This document shows positions 45,501 to 55,370 of a DNA stretch of 64,000 nucleotides, piece after piece. The translations under genes were made by a program, and so were the position numbers. Origin of the DNA: Aselliscus stoliczkanus (lineage: Eukaryota; Chordata; Mammalia; Chiroptera; Hipposideridae); assembly GCA_033961575.1 (NCBI GenBank), contig CM066732.1, positions 84,581,687 through 84,645,686 of the forward strand. Direction: 5' to 3'. Each line of letters starts with the position of its first letter. Position 1 is the stretch's first letter. The notes under the pieces were generated by a model. It worked only from the letters and a program-made list of their open reading frames with translations. It searched no databases and was not told where the DNA came from.

Positions 45501-46975
45501 ACATTTTTTAAAATAACTTTTTCTCCATTATGGCAGTCTCAGAGTAGTTGTATCTTTCAGGTGGTGGCTGGCTGCTCTACCAGGGATTGTTCCAAGAGAA
45601 CTAGAAAAACTGCACAGGCTTTCACTCTTAGCCTTGGAAGTCACCCATGTCACTTCAGACACATTATATCCATTACTAGAAAGTCATAGACCTGTCCAGA
45701 TTCATGGGAGGGGAATTAACACCACCTCTTGATGAGGGATGATAAGATCATGCTGTAGAAGAGCTGCTAGGACATGCGACATTGTTTCAGACATCTTTGG
45801 AACATGTCTGCCATAACTGGTTCAGACCTTGGCAAGAGTGAAGTTAGATGAGCTTTGTCCCTCCATTTCTGCAGCTCTAGTCCCAAGTCTCTCCTCCTGT
45901 TTTTGCCCTTACCCTCAAATTCCACCTAGCCCCAGATTCTATTTTGCTCTCCTGACATTTCCTGGGGCTTTCTCCCTTACGGAAATTATCTCTTTTATGT
46001 CCCACTTCCTCCTGACCCCATTAGGTAACTGAAGGCAACACTTAGAAATAGAAAGAGCACTGAACTAAAGTCACATCCCAGTGCTTCCACCAATGAGCTG
46101 AGCTGTCCTAGACAACTCACAACTAGTGCAGTGTTCTTGTTTACACAATACTGGGAAGTGGTTTGAGGACTGAGATAAAACCATATTCAGCATCAATTCT
46201 AATCATTCCTAAAATGATCGCGTTAATGAGTAAATGGAGAGCAGCAAAAGATCACTATTTAACCCCAATAAAAATATTTACTCAATATCTTCCTTAAACA
46301 GTTCTGAATGCCCATTGACCGCCACAAATAGGTAAAAAGTTAGCAGAAATATAAAGAATGCCACTAGATGACTGACCATGGTTTACAGCAAGTAAATAAC
46401 CCAGGAAATCTTTCCTGAATTCCTTCAGTTACGTGAGAGAATGTTAAGATGGTTTTGCAGGTGAGACTCATTTTAACAGGGTTCTCTTTTCAATATCTAA
46501 GTCAAAGGAAGAAACTATATGAGCATTTGGGGTTCAGTGTCAAAGCCAGCAAGAGACATACTCTGGCTTGCGGGGAATACAAACTCCCACAAACAACATC
46601 ACACGTTGCACCCACAGCCACACATCTTGAGGAAAACCATGTTGTATGCAGACATCAATAGAAGAAGAAACTTCCCAGAAACATTGTGTTCTTCCCCTCC
46701 CATCATGAAGTAACAGAAGATAAGGCTTGTGTTTTTCATGATATATGGAGAACTGCTTTTTTTTGCTGTGCCTGTGTTGGCTTCAGGCACTAAACCATAA
46801 GACAACTGCGATGCGGATTGGTGGTGGTTTCCCTGTGGGCACCCCACCAACACCTCCTCTGCTATGACCTGATCATTTAAATAGCAAATCATGTCAATGG
46901 AGGAAAATAGCCCTCATCTCCAATCTATCGACAGCACAGACTGTGGTATCCTGAGTGTAATCAAAGGAAAAACAT
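45501..46975. other. No gene seen; about 1.5 kb unassigned
   Basis: No reliable feature recognised. Confidence 0.3.
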
Positions 46976-47112
46976 CTAGAGAACCACCCGAGCTTTAGTT
47001 TTTTCAAATGCGTGACATGCAGAGGTGTTATAAAGATGACATGAAAAAGTCTGGGTGGCTCAGCAGGGTTAACACGATGCCTGGCACTTAGCAAATGCTC
47101 ACTGACAGATTT
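46976..47112 (+). repeat. MIR-like 3' part
   Basis: 'ggttaacacgatgcctggcacttagcaaatgctcactgac' is the MIR/L2-type ending. Confidence 0.55.
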
Positions 47113-47464
47113 GCAGCTGTGTGCTGAAGTTCAGACACTTTCTCAGGTGGCTCTGTGGAGACCTAACTTCAGATGGGTAAAAATGAGGTATGAGAAAGTC
47201 AAACCAAAGCCAAGTCTAGACAGTCAAGCTATTAAAGAAAAGGAATTAGTGCCACTGCCAAGAGTCAGGTCCACTGGGGAAAAGCCCATCTTTTCGGGTT
47301 GCTCTGACTACCCACCTTCCAGCCATCTGTGCCTGCTGCAGGCTCACACAGCACTGGGGCCCAGCCAGGCTGCAATGGAACTTCATGCATGGGCTCTAAG
47401 ACAAGGCGGATGGCAGAAGAAGTCTTGGTTCTCCTACAAGAACTTAGTCACATGGGATGGAGAC
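47113..47464. other. No gene seen
   Basis: Contains a 131-codon frame (47111-47506) with no recognisable domain. Treated as chance. Confidence 0.3.
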
Positions 47465-47640
47465 TTCTCACCACAGAAAGGACACAGAGCCTGGCTCTGT
47501 CATTGACTGGCTGTGAGGCTTAGAGAGCACATTCCCTGACCTTTCTGAGTCTCATGTCCCTGACCTTGAGCTGTGCAACTGGAGGTCAAAGAGGAGAACG
47601 GTGTGGGACTAGATCGGCTCAAAGAACATGTCAGCTTTAT
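47465..47640 (+). repeat. MIR SINE
   Basis: 'ctggctctgtcattgactggctgtgaggctt' then 'cctgacctttctgagtctca', then 'ggactagatcggctcaaaga', the MIR order. Confidence 0.7.
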
Positions 47641-48179
47641 TCATTATTTAAGAAAATTAAGTGGACTGGAAGTTTCCAAACTTTTCAGTTTCAGTTTGGC
47701 CTAAATGCTGAGTTAATGTAAATCGTATTTCTCCATTTGAAAGAAAAGAATTACATATATATTATTTTTTATGCACAAATTTCTGGTTGAGAAATTTGCT
47801 TTTGTCAGCACCTTTTCAAAAGAAAGATTAAATAACTTAAAGGCACAGCTAAAGCAGGTGAGAAAATCCAGGTCTTTTGACTACAAGCTCATGCACTTTC
47901 TCATCCTATTTCTATGACGTCTATAATCAAATTAGGCAATATTGCAAGGATTCAGAAAGGTAAACTGAATTCAGAAAGGTAAAGTATTAAAGAATGCTGT
48001 ATAAAGTATCTAACATCTTCCTGTCTCCCGTCTTACTTTTACTACAACCTAAGAAAGTTGGAGGAGCACTGACCTCACTTTCCCAACATGGAATGTAAGG
48101 GCAGGTGTGTAGAATTTACAAGGATCAAATGAGGTCATGGCCAGGTATGATAAAGAGACCCTTCAGAAGACTCAGGCTT
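47641..48179. other. No gene seen
   Basis: AT-rich. Has a 19-bp near-duplicate 'attcagaaaggtaaa' at about 47951 and 47970. Confidence 0.35.
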
Positions 48180-48194
48180 CCCAGAGGATTCTTT
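48180..48194. repeat. Probable target duplication of half-L1 copy 2, left copy
   Basis: 'ccagaggattctttt' resembles 'ctagagggttctta' beginning at 53310, just outside the element's 5' end. Two to three mismatches fit an old insertion. Confidence 0.5.
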
Positions 48195-48195
48195 T

Positions 48196-49330
48196 TTCTT
48201 TAAGATTTTTATTAAAAAATATAGTTAACATACAATATTATATTCTTTTCAGGGGTACCCCATACTTATCCAACATTTATATATCTAAAAAAGTGATAAG
48301 TCTAGCAACCATCTGACACTGTACCACGCTATCACATTATTAACTATATCCCTATGCTGTACATTACACCTATGACTTATTTGTTTATACCTGGAAATTT
48401 GGACCTCTTACTCCCCTTCACCTTTTCCCCCATTTTTAATTTTTCAGTTACAGTTGACATTCAGTATTATTTTATATTAATTTCATGGGTACAGCATAGT
48501 GGTTAGACATTTATATAGTTTAAGAAGTGATCCCCTGACTAGTCTAGTACCCACCTGGCACTATACATAGTTATTACCACATCATTTACTATATTCCCTA
48601 TGCTTTACTTTACATCCCCATGACTATTTTTTTTTTTAAAGATTTCTTTAATTGGGGAATTGGGGGAGGGGAACAGCGTCGGGGAATCAGGGAAGCGGAA
48701 CAGACAAGTTGCTGTCTTTTTTTGGTTCTTCTGTCTAGTTGTGGAGGACGTTGCTTCACTGTTGGTATCCTCATTGTGCTCTTCCCAGATGAGGCACATC
48801 GGTCGCCGGCCTCTGGATGGTCTCTCACCGCGGCTATTGGCAGCTCAGGCTGGCTGCCAGCCGCTCACGCTGGCTGCTGGCCACTCACTGTAGCCTTGGC
48901 AGCCCACTGCAGCAGGGGCTGCAGCCTACAACGTCACCCAGGTTCGCACAGCCCAGCTCCAGGTGGAGCTGTTGTTAGCTGTAGAGGGCAGTGTCACTGG
49001 CCCTCATATGTGGGATCCGAACCGGGGCCGCTGGCATCCCAAAACCAGCTCTTAACCAATGCGCCACTTGGCTGGCCCCATGACTATTTTGTAACTACCA
49101 ATTTGTACTTCTTAATTCCTTCACATTTTTCACCCCCCAACCCCCTCCCTTCTGTCACCCCAACAAATCTAGTACCCATCTGACACCATACATAGCTATT
49201 GCAATACTATTGACTAGAATTCTTATGCTATACCCTATATCCCCATAACTACTGTGTAACAACCAATTTGGCTTCTTACCCCTTCTCCCTTTTTTCACCC
49301 ACACCCCTCCCCAACCTCCCTCCTGGCAAT
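48196..49330 (-). repeat. Tandem-unit 3' UTR of half-L1 copy 2
   Basis: A unit of about 150-190 bp with 'tctag(t/c)a-cc-atctgacac', 'tatgct-ta', 'catgac/cataac' and a C-rich block recurs three times (around 48300-48435, 48540-49140 with the SINE removed, and 49165-49320). Copy 1 shows at least two of these units (about 75-235 and 236-390). Confidence 0.65.
48631..49076 (-). repeat. Long tRNA-headed SINE inserted in the half-L1 3' UTR
   Basis: 440-bp family, flanked by CCCCATGACTATTTT on both sides (ending at 48630 and starting at 49077 or just before). It is younger than the half-L1. Confidence 0.9.
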
Positions 49331-49399
49331 CATCAAAATATTTTCTATATCTATGTGTTTGTTTCTGTTTTGTTTGTTAATTTCGTTCTTTAGAGTCCA

Positions 49400-50000
49400 C
49401 ATATAAGCTAAATCACATTGCATCTGTCTTTCTCTGTTTGACACATCTACTCAGCACAATACCCTCCATGTCCATCCATGCTGGTACAGATGGCAAAAAC
49501 CCATTCCCTTCCATGGCCGAGCAATGTTCCATTTTATATATGTACCACCTCCTCTTTCTCCATTCTTCCATTGACAGACACCCAGGCTGCCTCCATTTTG
49601 GCCATTGTAGACAATGCTGCAACAAACATATGGATGCACATGTCCCCTCAAAGTAGCATTTTGGGTTTCTTCAGATAAATACCCTGAAGTGGGATTACTG
49701 GGTTCTCCTTTGTTTCTTCTTATAGCCTTTGTTTTAAAGTCTATTTTGTCTGGTATAAGTATTGCTACTCCAGCTTTTTTTGTTTTCTCATTCCCATTTT
49801 CATGAAATATCTTGTTTCCATTACTTTGCTTTCTGTCTCTGTCTGTCTTTCAATCTGAAGTGAGTCTCTTGTAGGCAGCATATGTTAGGGTTTTGTTTTC
49901 TTATCCTTTTAGCCCTTCTATGTCTTTTGATTGTAGCATTTAATCCATTTACATTTAAAGTAATTATATAAGTATGTAGTTATTGCCATTTTATTATTCA
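49400..50000 (-). pseudogene. ORF2 ends joined across a large internal deletion
   Basis: Translating the minus strand gives an L1 ORF2 N-terminal stretch (KQNPNICCLQETHFRLKD, about 49840-49893). After only about 100 further codons comes the ORF2 C-terminal block (WPKWRQPGCLSMEEWRKRRW, about 49533-49592). The endonuclease core, reverse transcriptase and most of the C-terminal domain are gone. There are stops in every frame. Confidence 0.75.
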
Positions 50001-50034
50001 TAATTTTGATCGTTTTTTTCCTTTTTACAGAAGT

Positions 50035-50890
50035 TCCTCTAACATTCCTTGTAGTACTGATTTGGTGGAGAAGAACTCCTTTAGCTTTTTCTTGCTTGAG
50101 AAGCTCTTCATCTGTCCTTTAATTTTAAACAATAGCCTTGCTGGGAAGAGTAGTCTTGATTATATGTCCTTGTTTTTCATTACATTGAATATTTCATGCC
50201 AATCCCTTCTGGCCTGCAAAGTTTCTGTTGAGAAATCAGCTGACTTTCTTATGGGAGCTCCCTTATAATTTACTATAATAGTTGCCTTTCTCTTGCTGCT
50301 TTTAGAATTCTCTCTTTGTTTTTAACCTTTGCCATTTAAATTATAATGCATCTTGGTGTGGGCCTGTTTGGGTTCATCTTGTTTGGGGACCCTCTGAGCT
50401 TCCTGGGCTTGTATATCTATTTCCCTCGCCAAGTTACGAAAGTTTTCAACATTCTTTCTTCAGATATGTTCTCAAAACCTTGCTCTCTCTCTTCTCCTTC
50501 TGGTCCCCCTATGATGTGAATGTTGTTACGCTTGATGTTGCCCCAGAGGTCTCTTATTAAACTATCCTCATTTTGGGGGGTTCTTTTTCCTTCTTGCTGT
50601 TCCATGTGGGTGTTTTCTGTTACCTTGTCTTCCAAATCTCTGATTTGAACATCTGCTTCATCTAGTCTGCTAGTGGTTCCTTCAAGTGCATTCTTCATTT
50701 CAGTTATTGTATTCTTCACTTCTGACTGGTTCTTTTTTTATGTTTTTTTTATGTCCTTTTTAATGTTTGCTATCTCTTTCTTGAAGTTCTTAGTAAGATC
50801 CTTGAGCATCCTTATAATCATTGTTTTGAACTCTGTATCTGATAGGTTGTTTGCCTCCATTTTGTTCAGTTCTTTTTCTGAGTTTTCTCC
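50035..50890 (-). pseudogene. LINE-1-type ORF1, half-L1 copy 2
   Basis: The best-preserved stretch is 50417-50719 (100 codons). It starts MKNTITEMKNALEGTTSRLD, a coiled-coil segment with LDEADVQIRDLEDKV heptads, then SLIRDLWGNIKRNNIHIIG and EGEEREQGFENI, the start of the RRM-type domain. The rest of the RRM and C-terminal domain lies at about 50035-50410 in broken frames. N-terminal sequence continues to about 50890. Role as for copy 1: an RNA chaperone for the element's RNA. Not intact. Confidence 0.8.
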
Positions 50891-50903
50891 TGTTCCATCT
50901 TTT

Positions 50904-50908
50904 GGGAC
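50904..50908. repeat. Target duplication of solo LTR, left
   Basis: GGGAC, compared with GGAAC at 51627-51631 (one change). Confidence 0.55.
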
Positions 50909-51261
50909 TGTATTGATGATATAGAATAAAGCCCTGCTCAGGGTCATAGGAGAAGATACAGCTTGGGTATGCACCCACTCCCTCAAGGAACTGGCTGTCC
51001 CTTGAGGAACTGGGATACGATAAATTTTAGAAACAACTTCTGGGCAGTAGCCCAGAAGAAGATAAAAGTAACACACTACGGCCCCGGCTCCTGGCCAGAT
51101 CCGGGCCCGTTCGTGCTTGAGCATACGTCATTTGGCACCAAGCTCTAGTCTTTTGGCACTAAGCCTTCTTTGTCCAGACCCCTATAAGAAGGGAGCTGAA
51201 AAGTCCCTGAGCAACAGCCGCAGCAGCAAGAGCCACCACTGCCCTGATGCAACTCTGTGTT

Positions 51262-51441
51262 TCGCCCGTGCTGTTTTTCCGGTTCTGATGCCCGTGATGT
51301 TTCTCCAGTGCTGAAGCCCGTGATGTCTTTCCGGGGCTGACGCCCGTGATGTCCTTCTGATGCTTCCCCCGATATGCTCTGCCGGTGCTGATGACGCTTC
51401 GCCTGTGATGTTTTGCCGGTGCTGATGCCGATGGGGTCCTG
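51262..51441 (+). repeat. Degenerate minisatellite within the solo LTR
   Basis: About six units of roughly 25-30 bp built on 'ccggtgctgatgcccgtgatgtt', imperfect, CpG-rich, located in the presumed R region. Confidence 0.75.
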
Positions 51442-51512
51442 GTGATATGTTGTGACTATTTACTTTACTTTCCACTTCCCTTAGTACTTTACCTGTTAAT
51501 ATTAAACCTTTT

Positions 51513-51518
51513 AATAAA
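51513..51518 (+). terminator. Polyadenylation signal of the solo LTR
   Basis: AATAAA, with a second ATTAAA a few bases upstream (51501), followed by a GT-rich stretch at 51542-51556. Confidence 0.55.
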
Positions 51519-53319
51519 CCTTTTATCTACTCCTAAGCGGATTGTGGTGGTGTGTCTTGCATATCAATCCTCAATTTAATCAATCAGTCTGTGCACAGCT
51601 AATCAATAATTTTCCTTATCGATACAGGAACACATTTTTTTTGTTTGTTTGTTTCCACATTTTGGCTGCCTCTCTGTGTTTGTTCTATGTATTAGGTAGA
51701 TTTGCTGTGTCTCCCAGTGTTGGCCTGGTGGCCATATATAATAGGTTCCCTGTGGGACCCAGGCACAGTCTCTCTCTGGCCACATGCTCCAGGTTCTCCA
51801 GGAGTGTCCCTTGTGTGGCTTGTGTGTGCCCTCCTATTATAGTTGAGCCTTGGTTGCTATTAGCTCATCAGTGGCTGGGATTGACCCTCAGGCAGACTGG
51901 CTGTGGGGTTTGGCCTCATCCACAGCTTACGGGCTTCTGTGGGGGGGACTTACCCCACTGAGTGGGATTCTCCCTAGTGGGCTCTGGTGCCTGTGGAGAC
52001 CACCCTTCAGGTGTGCCACTTGTGGGGCTAATTAGGTTGTGCTCTGCTGAGGTATGAAGCCAGCCTCCAAGCATATTGTTTCTGGGCTTCTTGCGAGGGG
52101 TTTCAGTGCAGGCCCAGGTCACCCACTGCCTATGACTAGCCAGGGACTACCAGGTGGGAGCTACAAAGCTATCCACAGATGTTCACTGCCAGTGTTAAAC
52201 CTGGAGGCAAGTGGGAGAGGACACACCATGAAACAAAGATGTCTACCAATAGTACTGGGCCTTGGGTAGCTGTGAAAAAAACCAGGATACCCTGAGGCCT
52301 GCTGCTACCTGCTGGCTCCCTTAAGGTTCAGCTGCTGATAGAGTCTCTTGTGTGTGGTACACAGGTTGGGTGAGGCAGGGTCTCAGGAAGTCACTAGAGT
52401 GGGAAGAATTGTGGTCACCCAGTTAATGTAAATTCTTGTTAGGTGCCAGTGTTGAGCCTGGAGCTACTTGGCAAAAGTCCTGGAACACACCAAGGCCAGC
52501 AACCACCTGCCTGGGGCCTGCAGACTCCAATATTTTTCCAAGAAAGAGTGCAATATAAGTGGGGCTGGCTGCTCACAAAGAAAGTACTTCTGGTATTAGG
52601 GGCGGGGTCCCAGTGAGTCAGCAGGGTGAAGTGAGTGAGTGGCAGTCATCAGACCAATTAGATTCAGATTTGGCTGTATGGAAGCAGGCTCAACACATTA
52701 AAGATGGCACCCACTTGCCAGCTACAGAGGACAAGGACCCTTCACAGGGAAAATGGCAAATGTCCTCTAGCCTTCATTGCAAAGCCACACCCTCAGTCTG
52801 GCCCCTGTATGCCTCAGATGCCCCCTTGAGTCACCATCCCTCCACCAGAGTCCAAGGTGAGTACCTGAAAGAGAGTGAGTTGTGCTTGGGCCATTTAAGA
52901 GAATGTCTGGGTTTCCTGCAGCCTTCTGTCCCACTCGGATGGTTGGAATCCTCACTGTTTTTCACAGCCAGGTGTTGTAGAGGCTCCTCTTCCCAGCACC
53001 AGTACTCTAGGCTTGGGAGGTCAGTGTGGGGCTTGAGTCCCTCACTCTTCCAGGGGGGAACCTCTGCAGCCAAGATATCCCTCCTGATTCTCACCCACCA
53101 AACTCAGGTGTGGGGCCCATTCTGCATCTCCACCCCTTCAACTAGTCTCGACGTGGCTTCTTCTTTATATCTTTAGTTATAAAATCTCCATTCAGATAGA
53201 CTTCAGATGGTTCTCCAGGCTGATGGTTGTATAATTTAGTTGTAATTTTAATGTGTTCATGGAAAGAAGCCGGTACAGTGTTTACCTACTCTGCCATCTT
53301 GGATCTCTCCCTAGAGGGT

Positions 53320-53725
53320 TCTTAAAGAAATGAACCCAGAGGTGTCTTTCTTCTTGTGAACTTTTTCTTCTTGGTATTTCTCCAAAGCAAACTTAGGTAT
53401 TCCAGCCAAGGTTCTTGTCTTTTTGCAATTTCAACCTAAGATCCTTCCTCTTAAAAACCTTCTCAGCACCATTAGCTTATCTATGCACTTCCTCCCCACT
53501 CCAAAACTAGCAAATATTGACATGGCTTAACTTGCTAGAGCCTATAAGTTCAAATCTTTGTTTTTGAGTTTTTTGATATCAAAATCTATTTATCTGAATA
53601 ATCTGTTTTGTTGTTGTTTGTTTTGGTTTTCTTTTTCGTAATTCCAGGGATTATTGAGCTGTAAGAGGATAAAACACTTGAAAGAATAAAATAAATTTTA
53701 AATAATACTTTTAAAACACTTTTTG
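53320..53725. other. No gene seen
   Basis: Unassigned AT-rich sequence. Confidence 0.3.
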
Positions 53726-53727
53726 GA

Positions 53728-53892
53728 GACTGGCCAAGTGGCTCAGTTGGTTAAGAGCTCGCTCAAGAGTGTGAGCTCTGAGCAATAGGATTGCTGGTTG
53801 GATTCCCAGCCCGAGCTGAGCAGCCACTGAGCTGCCAACAGGTAGCAGGATGGCTCAGCTAAAAACAAATAATAATAAAAATAAAATAAAAT
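53728..53892 (+). repeat. Short CTCAAGAG-type tRNA-headed SINE
   Basis: 'gactggccaagtggctcagttggttaagagctcgctcaagag', B-box-like 'ggttggattcc', 'gagctgccaacaggtagcagg', then an (ATAA)-rich tail. More diverged than 20407-20574. Confidence 0.85.
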
Positions 53893-54810
53893 ACATTTTT
53901 ATTATCTTTCTGTTTGCAAGTTATACATGCTTATTATAGAAGATTTAGAAAATATAATTAAGCATATGAAAAAGAATTACTTGACCATCATAACCCCACC
54001 ACCATGAGAGATGTCATTGTTCATACCATAATTGTTTTCAGTGGGATCTGTCTGTACTCCTTGGAAACATGAGCTTTTTTCACTCAGCAGCATAGGATGA
54101 AGAACAGTTTCTAGCAACAACCAAACACATACCCTACTCTCAATCCTGAGTTGGAATGCTACTTTTGGGGCATTGTTTTTTTTTTTAAAAAAAAAAATAC
54201 TCTTTGGATAAAAAGGAATTTCAAGGAAAACCACTCAATAATGTAACAATTTTTTGTTACATTAAATATCACAAGTATATTTTATTAATAAAATTAATTG
54301 TTATTAAACATGGTCTTTGAAAGACTTGGATATGGACATTTTTGTTATCTTCATATTCTTTGCATTTGAACGATTCTAGTTGGCTAGTTTACAAGTGAAT
54401 GTAATTCATGCTAGTTTCTATAAAAGTCCCCAACTCTCAGAGGCGTAACACAATAAAAATTTGTTGCTCCAATGCAATGTACAATAAAGTTTGGGCAACG
54501 TCCTTCCTTGGCTGTGCTACAAGCAGTGACTTGAAGATATGTGTTCTGTCCATTTAGTAGTTATCATCTGGAACATGTTGACTATGAGGAAGAAGAAAGA
54601 GTGTAAAATCATACAGGTGGTTTTTATGTTCAGCCTGAAAGTGAAGTGCATGATTCCTTGTCACATTTTATTGGCCAGAGTGGTGGCATGTAGTCTGGAC
54701 CTACCTGTGAGGAAGACTGGGAAATGTAGTCTTCTTTTGTGTCCCTCACCCCACCCCCCAAAAAACTGATTGGTAAACACTAACAACTGACAGGACTACT
54801 TACTGTCAGC
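53893..54810. other. No gene seen
   Basis: AT-rich unassigned sequence. Confidence 0.3.
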
Positions 54811-54933
54811 TGTTCCTTATGTTTCTACCTTAACACCATTTGTTGTTTTGGGCCATTTAAGGAGCTGTTCATTTTACTGTTCCTTATGTTTCTACCTTAA
54901 CACCATTTGGGCCATTTAAAGAGCTGTTCATTA
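54811..54933. repeat. Local tandem duplication (67 and about 56 bp)
   Basis: 'tgttccttatgtttctacct...' through 'gagctgttcatt' occurs at 54811-54877 and again at 54878-54933. The second unit lacks about 9 bp ('tgttgtttt') and otherwise is almost identical, so the duplication is fairly recent. Confidence 0.9.
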
Positions 54934-54992
54934 GACTCTATAATCCAGATCTTTCCTTAATAGCTAAAATAGCCGGAACAACATGGTGTATG

Positions 54993-54995
<3 letters not shown>

Positions 54996-55057
<62 letters not shown>
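54996..55057. repeat. (CT)n microsatellite, about 31 units
   Basis: Perfect CT repeat of about 62 bp. Confidence 0.95.
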
Positions 55058-55060
<3 letters not shown>

Positions 55061-55124
55061 GCTAACAGCAACTGTGCTAACAGCATAGCTGACTTGGGTA
55101 TATTAATAATAGATCCTCATAATG

Positions 55125-55370
55125 AGAATAACTCTGTATCACTCATTGTGCTGTATGCTTTATTTTCATGAATTATCTCAATCAATCTTCACAAAATTAT
55201 ATGAGACAGTCATTAATTATTATTCTCATTTTATAGATGAGGAAATGAAAGTTGAGTGAGATAATTTGCTCAAAGTCATACCATGACACAGTGGCAGCCT
55301 GGGACTCCTATCTGAGTTCATCTGGTTTTCCAATCTGTGCTCTCAACTACTGTGCTGTTCCGACCTCCTG
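55125..55370 (-). repeat. MIR SINE
   Basis: 'ttattctcattttatagatgaggaaatgaaagttgagtgagataatttgctcaaagtcata', the reverse MIR core, followed by 'cctgggactcctatctgagttcatctgg'. Confidence 0.85.

Larger units (their letters stand above)
50909..51626 (+). mobile_element. Solo LTR (718 bp) inserted in the half-L1
   Basis: Ends form a short inverted repeat, TGTATTGAT...ATCGATACA (8 of 9 paired). It interrupts half-L1 sequence that runs uninterrupted in copy 1 around 1970-1990. It has a CCTATAAG TATA-like box at 51181-51188, an AATAAA at 51513-51518 and a GC-rich repeated tract between them. With a 5-bp duplication, its class (ERV1 or ERV3-like) is uncertain. Confidence 0.8.
48195..53312 (-). mobile_element. 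Half-L1 (HAL1-like) retrotransposon, copy 2, both ends present
   Basis: Minus-strand order: 5' UTR (53312 to about 51640, starting near 'ctgccatcttggatctctcc' read in reverse), a solo LTR insertion (50909-51626), ORF1 (about 50890-50035), a short ORF2 N-terminal stretch (about 50000-49745), the ORF2 C-terminus (about 49660-49400), then a 3' UTR of tandem units down to 48195, split by a SINE. The element itself is about 3.9 kb once insertions are removed, against 6 kb or more for a full L1. The ORF2 gap falls at the same place as in copy 1. Imperfect flanking duplications support a complete insertion. Confidence 0.8.

Noticed and set aside
52559..53176. 205-codon frame, the longest outside the provirus apart from gag and env
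   Set aside because: It lies wholly in the GC-richer 5' UTR of half-L1 copy 2, antisense to the element.
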